Both the position numbers and the translations under genes were made by a program. A model generated the notes under the pieces. The model did no database searches. It saw only the letters and a list, made by a program, of their open reading frames with translations, and had not been told where the DNA came from. A DNA stretch of 54,272 bases from Pseudideonella sakaiensis (GTDB taxonomy: Bacteria > Pseudomonadota > Gammaproteobacteria > Burkholderiales > Burkholderiaceae_C): assembly GCF_001293525.1 (NCBI RefSeq), contig NZ_BBYR01000027.1, positions 1 through 54,272 on the forward strand, given 5' to 3'. Below, piece after piece: positions 1 through 13,387 of the stretch; the stretch's first letter is position 1; every line of letters starts with the position of its first letter.

Positions 1-79
1 AAACGGGCGCACTCCGCGTTGCAAATCCTCGCCATAGCCCGAGCCATGGCTGCGGTTTGCGCCTTGATTGCACCCGTTT
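1..79. repeat. Long imperfect palindrome at window edge
   Basis: A nested inverted repeat lies just beyond the histidine kinase stop codon. Outer arms AAACGGG (1-7) and CCCGTTT (73-79) enclose GCAAA (21-25) and TTTGC (56-60). These enclose GCCATAGC (31-38) and GCCATGGC (43-50), which pair with one wobble around a CCGA loop. The 40 bp core spans 21-60. It has no T-tract, so it is not a classical terminator. It could be a REP-like dispersed element or a structured 3' end of the kinase transcript. The element may continue to the left of the window. The symmetry is seen directly; the function is unknown. Confidence 0.55.
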
Positions 80-141
80 GCGGCGCCCGCTCGGACGCGC
101 CGGGTTCATTCACAGCTTCTGAGAGTGCGAGAGGCCGCGTC

Positions 142-4068
<3,927 letters not shown>

Positions 4069-4124
4069 CCGGCCGGCAGGGTCATGGCCCGGATTATCGG
4101 ACGCGTCCAGGCCCACCTGAGCCT

Positions 4125-5522
4125 TCAGGATCCGGTCAGCGTCCTCGGATCGAGGAGAGCGGCCAGCCGATCGCGCGGCAGGCCGCTGCGCTCGACCGCG
4201 ACGTCCAGCACCGGGCGGCCCTCGCGGTAGGCCTGCTTCGCGATCTCGGCGGCCGCCGCGTAGCCGATCAGCGGGTTCAGCGCCGTGACCAGGATCGGGT
4301 TGCGTGCGAGCGCGGCCTGCAGGCCCGCCTCGTTGACGCGGAAGCCCGCGATCGCCCGGTCGGCCAGCAGCCGGGCGGAGCGGGCCAGCAGCCCGCAGCT
4401 CTCCAGCAGGTTGCGCGCCACCAGCGGCAGCATCACGTTCAGCTCGAAGTTGCCGGACTGCCCGGCGATCGCGATCGCCGCATCGTGGCCGAGCACCTGC
4501 GCGCAGGCCATCGCGACGGCCTCCGGCACGACCGGGTTCACCTTGCCCGGCATGATCGACGAACCGGGCTGCAGGGCCTCCAGCTCGATCTCGGCCAGGC
4601 CGGCCAGCGGGCCGGAGTTCATCCAGCGCAGGTCGTTGGCGATCTTGGTGAGGCTGACGGCGACGCCGCGCAGCGCGCCGGACAGCGCGACCGCGGCATC
4701 CTGCGAGCCCATCGCGGCGAAGTGGTCGGGTGCCGGCGTGATCGCCAGCCCGGTGATCGCGCCCAGGTGGCGGCAGAACGCCGCCGCGAAGCCGGGCGGC
4801 GTGTTGACGCCGGTGCCGACGGCCGTGCCCCCCTGGGCCACCGCCTGGATCCGCGGCTGCTGCGCGCGCAGCGCGGCCGCGCCGGCCTCGACCTGGGCGG
4901 CCCAGCCGCCGAGCACCTGCCCGAGCCGCACCGGCATTGCGTCCATCAGGTGGGTCCGGCCGGTCTTCACGTGGTGGCCGTCGGTCTCGGCCTTGCGCCG
5001 CAGCGTGGCGGCCAGGTGGTCCAGCGCGGGCAGCAGCTCCGCGGCCAGGGCCAGCGCGGCGCCGAGGTGGAGGGCGGTGGGCACCGCGTCGTTGCTGCTC
5101 TGGCTCGCATTCACGTGGTCGTTGGCGTTCACCGCGGGCGTGTCCGCCGCGTCCGGTGCCGCGGCCAGCCGCCGGCTGGCCAGCGTGGCAAGCACCTCGT
5201 TCGCGTTCATGTTGCTGCTGGTGCCCGAGCCGGTCTGGTAGACGTCGACCGGGAAGTGCCGCGGCCAGTCCGGCCGGCCCAGCAGGTCCTCGACCGCGGC
5301 GTCGATCGCGCCGGCACGCGCCGGGTCGAGTGCGCCGAGCTCGACGTTGGCCCGCGCCGCGGCCTGCTTCACGCGCAGCAGCGCGGCGAGGAAGCCGGCC
5401 GGCATCGGTTCGCGGCCGATCGGGAAGTTCAGCACCGCGCGCTGCGTCTGCGCGCCGTACAGCGCGTCGGCCGGCACGGCCATCTCGCCCATGCTGTCGC
5501 GTTCGATCCGGGTGTCGTCCAT
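4125..5522 (-). CDS. fumC: Class II fumarate hydratase
   Basis: This is the oxygen-stable, iron-free fumarase that interconverts fumarate and L-malate in the TCA cycle. The 465 residues match the usual family length. The superfamily signature [11 protein letters not shown] is at residues 320-330, and [13 protein letters not shown] near residue 100 and the [15 protein letters not shown] block are also present. The start is an ATG preceded by GGAG at a spacing of 6-7 bases. It lies 56 bases upstream of the hybrid kinase on the same strand, so the two may share a transcript. An aspartase or argininosuccinate lyase is unlikely given the FumC-specific motifs. Confidence 0.96.
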   Translation of the reverse strand: MDDTRIERDSMGEMAVPADALYGAQTQRAVLNFPIGREPMPAGFLAALLRVKQAAARANVELGALDPARAGAIDAAVEDLLGRPDWPRHFPVDVYQTGSGTSSNMNANEVLATLASRRLAAAPDAADTPAVNANDHVNASQSSNDAVPTALHLGAALALAAELLPALDHLAATLRRKAETDGHHVKTGRTHLMDAMPVRLGQVLGGWAAQVEAGAAALRAQQPRIQAVAQGGTAVGTGVNTPPGFAAAFCRHLGAITGLAITPAPDHFAAMGSQDAAVALSGALRGVAVSLTKIANDLRWMNSGPLAGLAEIELEALQPGSSIMPGKVNPVVPEAVAMACAQVLGHDAAIAIAGQSGNFELNVMLPLVARNLLESCGLLARSARLLADRAIAGFRVNEAGLQAALARNPILVTALNPLIGYAAAAEIAKQAYREGRPVLDVAVERSGLPRDRLAALLDPRTLTGS

Positions 5523-5684
5523 GGCAGCTCCGTGCCGCGGCCGCGGCGTCGTGGTTTCGGTGACCGCCCGCCCGCGCGGCGGCCGCCCGCTGCGGGCGTC
5601 GCCACCGCGCAGGCGGCACCGGTGGGATCGCGTGGCCGGTCGGACGTTCCCTGCGCGGCCGTCGCGGGTCCGCGCCGGTGCGGG

Positions 5685-6704
5685 TCAGCCCGCCGTCACG
5701 CGGTCGCGGCCGTCCTGCTTGGAGCGGTACAGCGCCGCGTCGGCGCGCGCCACCAGCGCCGAAGGGTCCTCGCCGCTGCGGCTGCAGGCGACGCCGGCCG
5801 ACACCGTGACCGTCAGCAGCACCTCGTTGGTGGTGCGGTTGCGCACCTTCATCGCCTTCGTGCGCGCCCGCAGCGACTCGGCCAGCTGCAGGCATTCGCC
5901 GGCGGTGGTGTTCGGCAGCAGCACCGCGAACTCCTCGCCGCCGTAGCGGGCGCAGGCGGCTTCCGGCTGGGTCACGCTCGCGCGCAGCACCTCGCCCAGC
6001 GCCTGGATCACGCGGTCGCCCATCAGGTGCCCGTGGCGGTCGTTGACCTGCTTGAAATGGTCGATGTCGACCATGATCAGCCCGTGGGTGCGGCCGCTCG
6101 ACGGTGCTGCCGCGAGCATGGCGTCGAGCCGCTGGTCGAAGCCCTTGCGGTTGAGCACGCGCGACAGCGGGCAGAGCGTCGCATCGACGCGGGCCCGCTC
6201 CAGGTCCGCCCGCAGGCTCTCGATCTCCCGCTGGCCGCGCACCACCTCGGCCTTGAGCGCCAGCGCCGAGGCCTTCATCCGCTCGGTGCCGGCCTGGATC
6301 GCCGCGAGCAGGCTGGCCAGCGCGGCCGGGTCCTGGGCGACGAGCGCACCGCCGAAGGACCCGAGCTCGTCGCCGAAGCGCTCGGCGGTCTCGCCGGTGG
6401 CGTGTGCCGCGTCGCCCATGTTCTTCATCACGCGCTGGAACTGGTCGCTGATGCGTTCCGCGGTCTGGCCGTCGATCTCCGCGATGTGCTCGCGGTGCAG
6501 CCGCTCGACGGTCTCGTCCGAGAAGCGTTTCTCGACTGTCAGCTGGTGCGCGATGGCCTGGCTGAGGCGCGGATTGATGCCGCCGACGTGCTCGTACCAG
6601 ACGGTGAAGCAGATCGGCGTGAACGCCGCATCGTGGCGACCCATTTCCGCCAGGGCCAACCTCAGCAGTTCGGCGCTTTGATCCTTGCGCTCTCTGTATC
6701 GCAT
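5685..6704 (-). CDS. Diguanylate cyclase (GGDEF domain)
   Basis: The 339-residue protein is cytoplasmic with no membrane helices. The first 170 residues are a helical region with coiled-coil character ([21 protein letters not shown]) that resembles no sensor family I can name. The GGDEF domain follows. Its active-site motif is GGEEF at 255-259 and the substrate block [19 protein letters not shown] is intact, so synthesis of c-di-GMP from two GTP is expected. The position where an RxxD inhibitory site would sit reads TQPE, so feedback inhibition is probably absent. The ATG at 6704 is preferred over upstream candidates because AGGAG lies 8 bases before it. It is transcribed towards fumC with a 162-base gap. 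Confidence 0.92.
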   Translation of the reverse strand: MRYRERKDQSAELLRLALAEMGRHDAAFTPICFTVWYEHVGGINPRLSQAIAHQLTVEKRFSDETVERLHREHIAEIDGQTAERISDQFQRVMKNMGDAAHATGETAERFGDELGSFGGALVAQDPAALASLLAAIQAGTERMKASALALKAEVVRGQREIESLRADLERARVDATLCPLSRVLNRKGFDQRLDAMLAAAPSSGRTHGLIMVDIDHFKQVNDRHGHLMGDRVIQALGEVLRASVTQPEAACARYGGEEFAVLLPNTTAGECLQLAESLRARTKAMKVRNRTTNEVLLTVTVSAGVACSRSGEDPSALVARADAALYRSKQDGRDRVTAG

Positions 6705-6841
6705 CCGACCGGGCTCCTGCATCCCCAATGCTCTGGAAAGCGCAACGATTATCACGGAAGGCCGCGCCGTCCGCCGGCTGGCAGTCGCGCCGTCGAGCCG
6801 GCCTGCCGGTCTTCGTCACGCCGCGCCGGCGTGCGTCGGCG

Positions 6842-7663
6842 TCAATGCCCCAGCCGCGCGGCCAGCCACTCGCGGGCGGCCTGCCGGAAGCGCTGGCTGC
6901 CGCCGCCGGACGGCAGCCAGGCGAGCGGCGGGCGTTCGTCGGGCGCCGCCAGGCCCATCGGCGCCGGCTCGATCGCGAGCGTGCCGCCGGCCTCGGCCTC
7001 GAAGGCGCGGCGCGCGCGTGCCATGTGCCAGCCATGGGTGACCAGCAGGATGCGCTCGACGCCCTCGGCCCGCAGCAGCGCCACCGTCAGGCGCGCGTTC
7101 TCGCGCGTGTCGCGGGACTGGTTCTCGCGCCAGCGCAGCGGCAGGCCGTAGTCCTGCGCGGCGATGCGCGCGGCCAGGTCGGCCTCGGCCTCGCCGTCGA
7201 GCTGGGCCCAGCCGCGGCCGCCGCTGAAGGCGAGCGGCAGCCCGGTCGCGCGGGCCAGCCACACGCCGTAGTGCAGGCGCTGCAGCGAGTCCGCGCCGAG
7301 CATGGCCTGGCCGTACTCGGGGGCCAGTCGCTCGCGGCCTCCACCGAGCACGACGATCGCGGTACGGGGCGGCGCGGCCGTGGACCGGGCCTGGGCCTGC
7401 GCCCGCAGCGCCGCCACGCGCGGCGCCTGCAGCGCCGGTGGCTGCAGGCCCGCCACGGCCAGCAGCGCCTGGGCGCCGGCCGACGTGGTGCTGAACCACA
7501 GCGCCGCGAGCCCGCCGAGCACCAGCAGCCGGCCGGTGCGCCGGTGGCGGGGGGCCAGCAGCCACCCGGCCAGCACCACCGCCAGCATCGGCACGGGCGG
7601 CAGCACCAGGGCCGTGAGCACGGCCTTCCAGTTGCCGGCGGACGGAAGAAGGAGCTCGGGCAA
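6842..7663 (-). CDS. YdcF/ElyC-like membrane protein (DUF218)
   Basis: A 273-residue protein with two N-terminal hydrophobic segments (about 12-37 and 45-65) followed by a DUF218 domain. The domain shows IVVLGGG, the SRDTRENA block and [12 protein letters not shown], as in the E. coli envelope proteins ElyC, YdcF and SanA. In that family ElyC affects peptidoglycan and envelope integrity; the reaction is not established. The start codon is TTG, the first available in frame. It gives the usual family N-terminus but has no clear Shine-Dalgarno, so the start is the least certain part. It is divergent from the PQQ dehydrogenase, with 271 bases of shared upstream DNA in which I see no convincing promoter. 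Confidence 0.87.
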   Translation of the reverse strand: MPELLLPSAGNWKAVLTALVLPPVPMLAVVLAGWLLAPRHRRTGRLLVLGGLAALWFSTTSAGAQALLAVAGLQPPALQAPRVAALRAQAQARSTAAPPRTAIVVLGGGRERLAPEYGQAMLGADSLQRLHYGVWLARATGLPLAFSGGRGWAQLDGEAEADLAARIAAQDYGLPLRWRENQSRDTRENARLTVALLRAEGVERILLVTHGWHMARARRAFEAEAGGTLAIEPAPMGLAAPDERPPLAWLPSGGGSQRFRQAAREWLAARLGH

Positions 7664-7934
7664 GGGGCGGTGGAGGGGGGGAAGGCCGGCAGGCGGGCCG
7701 TTCCGGTCGGCCCGGCACCAGGGCGGATTGTGCGGTGATCGCCGGGCTGCTCCATTCCGTGACAGTCGGCGCCGTGCCGCGCCGCGTCGCCGCGCGGCGG
7801 CCTCCGGGTCTCACCGGGCGGTCGCGCCGGGGGCTTGCGCGCATCATCCGGCCTGCCGCCCGACGAAGGCGCGCCGGCCCGTCTTCCAGGCGGGGCCGCA
7901 GGACCGATCCCACGACCCACGAGGAGACATTCGC

Positions 7935-9221
7935 ATGACCGTCACCCAACGCCGCCTGCCGGCGCTGGCGGCTGCCGCCGCCTTGCTGCTGGCCGGCGCT
8001 GCCGCCGCCCAGGCGCCGCAGAACATCGACAAGCTCAAGCAGTTCAAGGTCTCGGGCACCGACCTGAACATCCCGCCGGTGCCGCAGGAAGGGCGCAACG
8101 CCAACGCGATCCGCGAGAACCTGAAGCGCGTCAAGCTGCCGCCGGGCTTCCGCATCGACCTGTTCGCCGTCGTGCCCGACGCGCGCCACATGGCCGTCGC
8201 GCCGAGCACCAACATGCTGTTCGTCGGCACCCGCAAGACGACGGTCTGGGCCGTCACCGACCGCAACAGCGACGGCATCGCCGACGAGGTCAAGCCCTTC
8301 GCGCCGAGCCTGAAGTTCCAGGTGCCGAACGGCGTGTGCTGGACCAAGGACGGCTTCCTGATCGTCGTCGAGCACAACCGCATCCTGAACTTCCCGGCCG
8401 CCGAGTTCTTCTACGAGGGCCCGGACGTCGCGGTCATCCCGGTGGTGGAGCAGGGCAAGCTGATCCCGGTGGAGGAGGAGTCCTTCAACCATGGCGCGCG
8501 GGTCTGCAGGGTGGGCCCGGACGGCATGCTCTACGTCAGCCTCGGCCAGCCCTTCAACGTGCAGCCGCGCGAGAAGCTCAAGCTGTACACCGAGGTCGGC
8601 ATCGGCGGCATGGTGCGCATGAACGCCTTCGACGGCAGCAAGCGCGAGGTCTACGCGACCGGCATCCGCAATTCCGTCGGCCACGATTTCAACCCGAAGG
8701 ACGGCACGCTCTGGTTCACCGACAACCAGACCGACGGCATGGGCGACGACATCCCCAACGGCGAGATCAACCGCATCACCGCGAAGGGCCAGTTCTTCGG
8801 CTACCCCTGGATCCAGGGCAAGACGCGCATCACCGAGCACGGCTACGACAAGGACCCGCTGCCCGCCAACGTCACCGCCGCGCAGGTGCTGACCGAGGCG
8901 CACGCCGCCGACCTCGGCATGGCCTTCTACACCGGCCGCCAGTTCCCGGCGAAGTACCAGGGCGGCTTCTTCTCGGCCCAGCACGGCTCGTGGAACCGCA
9001 CCAAGCCGAACGGCGCCCAGGTGCTGTTTACCTCGCTGAAGGCGGACGGCACGGCCGACAAGACCGAGGTCTTCGCCAGCGGCTGGCTGGACGAGTCGAC
9101 CGGCCTGTTCCGCGGTCGCCCGGTGGACGTGGCGCCGATGAAGGACGGCTCGCTGCTGATCAGCGACGACTTCGCCGGCGCGATCTACCGCGTCACCTAC
9201 GTCGGGGACGCGCCGCGTTGA
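7935..9221 (+). CDS. Soluble PQQ-type sugar/sorbosone dehydrogenase-like beta-propeller
   Basis: A 428-residue secreted protein. A signal peptide of about 26 residues ends at AAAQA. The rest is a six-bladed beta-propeller of the glucose/sorbosone dehydrogenase family. Signature blocks are [38 protein letters not shown] and [10 protein letters not shown]. Family members in the periplasm oxidise sugars or aldehydes with pyrroloquinoline quinone, although some members are not proven PQQ enzymes, so the substrate is open. The ATG is preceded by GAGGAG about 9 bases upstream. The next gene, a c-type cytochrome, overlaps the stop codon and is a natural electron acceptor, and a PqqU-like PQQ receptor follows. 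No PQQ biosynthesis gene is in the window. Confidence 0.88.
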   Translation: MTVTQRRLPALAAAAALLLAGAAAAQAPQNIDKLKQFKVSGTDLNIPPVPQEGRNANAIRENLKRVKLPPGFRIDLFAVVPDARHMAVAPSTNMLFVGTRKTTVWAVTDRNSDGIADEVKPFAPSLKFQVPNGVCWTKDGFLIVVEHNRILNFPAAEFFYEGPDVAVIPVVEQGKLIPVEEESFNHGARVCRVGPDGMLYVSLGQPFNVQPREKLKLYTEVGIGGMVRMNAFDGSKREVYATGIRNSVGHDFNPKDGTLWFTDNQTDGMGDDIPNGEINRITAKGQFFGYPWIQGKTRITEHGYDKDPLPANVTAAQVLTEAHAADLGMAFYTGRQFPAKYQGGFFSAQHGSWNRTKPNGAQVLFTSLKADGTADKTEVFASGWLDESTGLFRGRPVDVAPMKDGSLLISDDFAGAIYRVTYVGDAPR

Positions 9222-9604
9222 GCCGGCGCAGCGCTCCGGGGCCGTGCGATGCGCGGCCCGTTCCGGGCCGGCGCGCAGGCGCCGGCCGGGCGCTGGCCGC
9301 CGCGCTGCTGGCCGCCGCGGCGGCCGGCAGTGCGCTCGCGCAGCCGGCCGAGCCGCCGGGCAAGGCCCGGGCGCGCGCCTGTGCCGCCTGCCACGGTCCG
9401 CTCGGCCTGTCGGTGCTGCCGAATGCGCCGCACCTGGCCGGCCAGCCCGAGATCTACCTCGTCGAGCAGCTGAAGGCCTACCGCAGCGGCCGGCGCCAGC
9501 ACGAGGTGATGTCGGTGATCGCCAGGCCGCTCGGGGACGCGGAGATCGCCGAGCTCGCGGCCTACTACGCCTCGCTGCAGATCGAGGTGAAGGAGACCCG
9601 CTGA
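9218..9604 (+). CDS. Small periplasmic c-type cytochrome
   Basis: A 128-residue class I cytochrome c. The single haem site is CAACHG, and the N-terminus has an Arg-rich region followed by an Ala/Leu segment ending at SALAQ, which fits a Sec signal peptide. A likely distal ligand is the Met of HEVMSVIA, and [10 protein letters not shown] is the usual C-terminal helix of cytochrome c553-type proteins. There is no ATG or GTG in frame before the signal peptide. The TTG at 9218 overlaps the TGA of the dehydrogenase by four bases (TTGA), so translational coupling is likely. It probably carries electrons away from the dehydrogenase. The start codon is inferred. Confidence 0.82.
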   Translation: MSRRSAPGPCDARPVPGRRAGAGRALAAALLAAAAAGSALAQPAEPPGKARARACAACHGPLGLSVLPNAPHLAGQPEIYLVEQLKAYRSGRRQHEVMSVIARPLGDAEIAELAAYYASLQIEVKETR

Positions 9605-9704
9605 AGGCGGGCGGCGGCAGTGCCGCCGCCGATGCCGCCGACCCGTTCCCCCGCCGTCCCCCGCCGACCCGCTCCGTCCGTCCCGACTGCCCGCCCGCGC
9701 CGCC

Positions 9705-11900
9705 ATGCTCCCCGCCCGACTCCGCCCCTCGACCTCCTCCCGCGCGAACGCCCGACCGCCCTGGGCCCGGCGCGCCATCGCGGTGGCCGCGGCCGCGCCG
9801 GTGGCCGGCCTGCTCGGGCTGGCCGCGCCGGGCGCGCGCGCACAGGCCCCTGCCGCCGATCCGGTGACCGAGCTCGAGCCGGTGGTGGTGACCGCGCGGC
9901 GCGCGCGCGAGGCGTCCTTCGATGCGCCGGCGGCGATCAGCGCGATCGGGCGCGATGCGATCGAGGCCGGCGGCCTGCAGGTCAACCTGTCCGAGTCGCT
10001 GGTGCGTGTGCCGGGCATCACCGTGCTGAACCGGCAGAACTACGCGCAGGACCTGCAGCTGTCGATCCGCGGCTTCGGCTCGCGCTCGACCTTCGGCATC
10101 CGTGGCGTGCGGCTGATCGTGGACGGCATCCCCGCGACGATGCCGGACGGCCAGGGCCAGGTCTCGACCGTGGCGCTGGCCTCGGCCGGCCGCGTCGAGG
10201 TGCTGCGCGGGCCGCTCGCCCAGCTCTACGGCAATGCCGCCGGCGGCGTGGTCCAGGTCTTCACCGAGGCGGACGCGACGCGGCCCACCGTCAGCTTCTC
10301 GGCCGGTGCGGGCCGCTACCACCAGGGCCGCGTCGGCCTGAAGTTCAGCACCACGACGCCGGGCGGGCAGGGCATCACCGTCGATGCCTCGCACTTCGAG
10401 ACCGACGGCTACCGCGAGCACAGCGCGGCGCAGCGCGGCCAGCTGAATGCGCGCTGGCAGGCCGAGCTGTCGCGCGACACCAGCGTCAGCGTGGTGCTGA
10501 ATGCGCTCGACCAGCCCGTCTCCCAGGACCCGCTCGGCCTGACGCGGGCCCAGTTCGAGGCCGACCCGCGGCAGGCCGTCGCCGTCGCCTTCCAGCAGGA
10601 CGCGCGCAAGACGGTGCGGCAGAGCCAGGTCGGCACCGTGGTCGAGCACCGCCTGGCGGCCGACAGCGTGATCACCGCTCGGCTCTACGGCGGTCAGCGC
10701 GCGCTCGACAACGCGCTCTCGGTCCCGCCGGCCGCGCAGGCGGCGGCCACCTCCGCCGGCGGCATCGTCGCCTTCGACCGGACCTACAGCGGCCTCGGCC
10801 TGCAGTGGGCGCACCGCGTGCCGCTCGGCGAGGCGCGGGCGCTGAACCTGGTCGGCGGCGTCGAGTACGACCGTGCGCGCGAGGACCGGCGCGGCTACCT
10901 GAACAATGGCGGCGTGCAGGGCGCCCTCAAGCGCAGCGAGCTGAACCGCGTGGACAACCGCGACGCCTTCGCGCAGGCGCGGCTGGACTTCGCCACCGCC
11001 TGGTCGGCCACGCTCGGCGTGCGCCGCAGCGAGGTCGCCTTCCGCACCGACGACCGCTACATCGTGGCCGGCAACCCCGACGACAGCGGCCGCCTGTCCT
11101 ACCAGGCCACCAACCCGGTGATCGGCCTGAGCTGGCGCGCCACGCCCGCGCTGAACCTGTATGCCAATGCCGGCCGCGGCTTCGAGACGCCGACCTTCAC
11201 CGAGCTGGCCTACCGCAACGGCGGCACCGGGCTGAACACCGCGCTGCAGGCCTCGCGCAGCACCCATTCGGAGCTCGGCGCCAAGTGGCGGCTGGATGCG
11301 ACGCAGCGGGTCGACCTGGCGCTGTTCGACATCCGCACCCGCGACGAGATCGTGGTCGACACCAATGTCGGCGGCCGCTCGACGTTCAAGAACGCCGGCC
11401 GCACGCGGCGCACCGGCCTCGAGCTCGGCTGGGTCGGCCAGCTCGGGGCCGGCTGGCGCGCCACGCTGAGCCTGACCCAGCTGCGCGCCCGCTTCGACGA
11501 GGCCTTCGTCAGCGGCAGCGGCGCCAGCGCCGTCACCGTGCCCGCCGGGAGCCGCCTGGCCGGCGCGCCGGAGCGCAGCGCCTATGCCGAGCTGGCCTGG
11601 CAGCCGAGGGCCGCCTGGGGCGGCTTCAACGCGGCGGCCGAGCTGGTGCACGTCGGCCGCATCGTCGTGAACGACGTGAACGACGATGCCGCCGCGGCGG
11701 CGACCGTGGTGAACCTGCGCGCCGGCTTCGCGCAGCAGTGGGGTGCCTGGCGCTTCACCCAGCTGCTGCGGCTGGACAACGCCGGTGACCGGCGCTACGC
11801 CGGCTCGGTGATCGTCAACGAGGGCAACCGGCGCTACTTCGAGCCGGCGCTGCCGCGCAACGCGCTGGTCGCGCTGAGCGCGCAGCGGCGGTTCGACTAG
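9705..11900 (+). CDS. pqqU: TonB-dependent receptor, PqqU (YncD)-like PQQ transporter
   Basis: A 731-residue outer-membrane receptor with a signal peptide (cleavage near ARAQ, about residue 47), a TonB box around EPVVVTARR, a plug and a 22-strand-type barrel ending in aromatic-rich strands. Several blocks are near-identical to my recollection of E. coli YncD: NRQNYAQDLQLSIRGFGSRS, VDGIPATMPDGQGQ, GRGFETPT, DEIVVDTNVGGRSTFKNAG and AGSVIVNE. E. coli YncD, renamed PqqU, imports PQQ for periplasmic quinoprotein dehydrogenases. The gene sits 100 bases behind the PQQ-type dehydrogenase and cytochrome, which supports the same role here. The start is the first ATG and has no strong Shine-Dalgarno. 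The orthology call rests on recalled sequence, not on a search. Confidence 0.85.
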   Translation: MLPARLRPSTSSRANARPPWARRAIAVAAAAPVAGLLGLAAPGARAQAPAADPVTELEPVVVTARRAREASFDAPAAISAIGRDAIEAGGLQVNLSESLVRVPGITVLNRQNYAQDLQLSIRGFGSRSTFGIRGVRLIVDGIPATMPDGQGQVSTVALASAGRVEVLRGPLAQLYGNAAGGVVQVFTEADATRPTVSFSAGAGRYHQGRVGLKFSTTTPGGQGITVDASHFETDGYREHSAAQRGQLNARWQAELSRDTSVSVVLNALDQPVSQDPLGLTRAQFEADPRQAVAVAFQQDARKTVRQSQVGTVVEHRLAADSVITARLYGGQRALDNALSVPPAAQAAATSAGGIVAFDRTYSGLGLQWAHRVPLGEARALNLVGGVEYDRAREDRRGYLNNGGVQGALKRSELNRVDNRDAFAQARLDFATAWSATLGVRRSEVAFRTDDRYIVAGNPDDSGRLSYQATNPVIGLSWRATPALNLYANAGRGFETPTFTELAYRNGGTGLNTALQASRSTHSELGAKWRLDATQRVDLALFDIRTRDEIVVDTNVGGRSTFKNAGRTRRTGLELGWVGQLGAGWRATLSLTQLRARFDEAFVSGSGASAVTVPAGSRLAGAPERSAYAELAWQPRAAWGGFNAAAELVHVGRIVVNDVNDDAAAAATVVNLRAGFAQQWGAWRFTQLLRLDNAGDRRYAGSVIVNEGNRRYFEPALPRNALVALSAQRRFD

Positions 11901-11964
11901 CGCGCCGCGGCGGTTCGAGCCGCGCGCCGCGGCGGTTCGAGCCGCGCGCCGCGGCGATTCGAGG
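11899..11964. repeat. 22-bp tandem repeat after pqqU
   Basis: Three tandem copies of a 22-base unit built on CGCCGCGGCGGTTCGAGC lie at 11899-11920, 11921-11942 and 11943-11964; the third has two substitutions. The last codons and stop of the receptor gene (11879-11898, GCAGCGGCGGTTCGACTAG) look like a diverged fourth copy, so the repeat seems to have arisen by duplication of the gene end. No hairpin with a T-tract is present. Confidence 0.75.
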
Positions 11965-12215
11965 CCAGCGCGCGACGGCGCCGCGTCGGCGCAGGACGCT
12001 GCATCGAGAGCGCGACGCGCGACCGGCGCACCCGGACGCCCGAACGCCCGAACGCCCGTGCGCTTGCGTCGCGCGGGAGCGCCTCCATCTGCCGAGGTCG
12101 ATCCGCCGGCGCCCACCCCGCGCCGGCGGCCCGCTGCCCGAGCCGACCGCCTGCTGCCGGCCGGGGGCATCGCGGCTCGCGCACAATCCGCACGCGCCGC
12201 GCACCGGAGCTCACG
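11965..12215. other. Non-coding spacer before msrA, with 8-bp repeat
   Basis: Together with the preceding repeat this makes a 315-base stretch without a convincing gene. It contains three tandem copies of an 8-base unit ACGCCCGA at 12036-12059 (the last ends in T). It ends with GGAG eight bases before the msrA ATG. I see no tRNA, no strong promoter hexamers and no terminator in it. Confidence 0.5.
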
Positions 12216-12764
12216 ATGACGACCCCCCTTTCCTCCCTCCAGACCATCACCCTCGGCGGCGGCTGCTTCTGGTGCACCGAGGCGGTGTACGAGCAGGTGC
12301 ACGGCGTGGCCTCGGTCGTGAGCGGCTACTGCAACGGCCAGGTCGACGCGCCGACCTACGAGCAGGTCTGCACCGGCCGCACCGGCCACGTCGAGGCGGT
12401 GCGCGTGCGCTTCGATCCGGCGCAGGTCTCGCTGCGCGAGATCCTGGAGGTGTTCTTCGTCGTGCACGACCCGACGACGCTGAACCGCCAGGGCAACGAC
12501 GTCGGCACCCAGTACCGCTCGGGCATCTACTGGCACACGCCGGAGCAGGCCGAGGTGGCGCGCGAGGTGCTGGCCGAGGTCCAGGCGGCCAGCGGCGGCC
12601 GCGTCGTGACCGAGCTCGAGCCGGAAGCGCGCTGGTCGGATGCCGAGGCCTACCACCAGCACTACTTCGCGCGCAACCCGAACCAGGGCTACTGCGCCGT
12701 CGTCGTCGGGCCGAAGGTCGAGAAGTTCCGCAAGACCTTCGCACGGCTGGCGCGCGCGGCCTGA
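12216..12764 (+). CDS. msrA: Peptide-methionine (S)-S-oxide reductase A
   Basis: The 182-residue enzyme reduces methionine-S-sulfoxide in proteins and free methionine. The catalytic motif GGCFWCTE sits at residues about 13-20 with the nucleophilic Cys in GCFW. HDPTTLNRQGNDVGTQYRS is the family substrate block. The C-terminal NQGYC provides a candidate resolving Cys. The start ATG has GGAG at a good distance. The MsrA domain is unfused (no MsrB) and there is no signal peptide, so it acts in the cytoplasm. A single-gene unit is likely, although the next ORF starts only about 80 bases downstream on the same strand. Confidence 0.95.
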   Translation: MTTPLSSLQTITLGGGCFWCTEAVYEQVHGVASVVSGYCNGQVDAPTYEQVCTGRTGHVEAVRVRFDPAQVSLREILEVFFVVHDPTTLNRQGNDVGTQYRSGIYWHTPEQAEVAREVLAEVQAASGGRVVTELEPEARWSDAEAYHQHYFARNPNQGYCAVVVGPKVEKFRKTFARLARAA

Positions 12765-12841
12765 GGCCGAACCGGGACCCCATCCTGCCCGGCTCGCGCG
12801 CCTCCACCCCGCTGCGCCACCGGCGCGGCGCGGCCACGCCC

Positions 12842-13288
12842 GTGGCGCTCGCGCTGCTGGGGCTGGTGCTGCTGCTGGCGCAGTGGGCCGGCCTGCAGCA
12901 CCGGGTGCACCATGGCACCCCGGCGCACCTGGTCGCGCTGGCTGCCCCGGCCGGGGCAGCGGGTGCGACCGGCCACCCGACCGGGGCAACCGTCGCCGCC
13001 GCCGGCCCGGGGGCCGCCGCGTCAGGCGTCGAGGGGCACGCCGCCACGCACGGCGGGGAGGCCGCGCACGCGGCCTCGTCAGCCGCGGGCCACGGGGAGC
13101 CCGGGTCGCACGACCCGGGCACCTGCCGCCTCTACGACGCGCTGGCCTGCGTCGACCTGGCGTCGTTCGTCGTGCCGGGCGTCGTCCCGGCGCCGGCCGA
13201 GCCGCCGCGCGTCGGCATCGACCCGGTCGCCCCCTGCGCCGTCCAGGCGGCGGGCTTCCTCGCCCGCGGTCCTCCCCTGCGTTCCTGA
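12842..13288 (+). CDS. Small His-rich secreted/anchored protein, unknown function
   Basis: I cannot assign a family with confidence. The frame encodes a hydrophobic segment (VALALLGLVLLLAQWAG) followed by QHRVHHG, a low-complexity Ala/Gly/His linker with repeated H, HATHGG and AAHAAS blocks, then GTCRLYDALACVDL, a compact segment with two Cys, and it ends in RGPPLRS. Burkholderiales genomes often carry such short proteins just before TonB receptors, and here the next gene is a ZnuD-like metal receptor. The GTG at 12842 is the first standard start in frame. However, an Arg-rich stretch (LRHRRG) encoded just upstream looks like the n-region of the signal peptide, so the true start may be earlier. 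A periplasmic metal-binding role is an inference from the His content and the neighbour. Confidence 0.6.
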   Translation: MALALLGLVLLLAQWAGLQHRVHHGTPAHLVALAAPAGAAGATGHPTGATVAAAGPGAAASGVEGHAATHGGEAAHAASSAAGHGEPGSHDPGTCRLYDALACVDLASFVVPGVVPAPAEPPRVGIDPVAPCAVQAAGFLARGPPLRS

Positions 13289-13387
13289 AGCCCTGTTCGT
13301 CGCGTTGCGGCCGCCCGGCGACCGCGGCGCGGCGCCGTGCGCGCCGGCGTGGTCGGCGCGCGGACGATCCTGCTTCACGGAACCCCC

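Noticed and set aside
1-48. A minus-strand gene starting at 48 (ATG GCT CGG) and leaving the window
   Set aside because: Only 16 codons are visible and they lie inside the palindrome. There is no Shine-Dalgarno, so it cannot be supported.
11815-12277. Minus-strand small frames rich in RRGARLEPPRR
   Set aside because: They read through the 22-bp repeat and the msrA leader. No start with a ribosome site and no family resemblance.
6816-12989. Open frame of about 2057 codons on the minus strand
   Set aside because: It covers the real plus-strand genes for the dehydrogenase, cytochrome, two-thirds of the receptor region and msrA. Composition and lack of domains mark it as a GC artefact.
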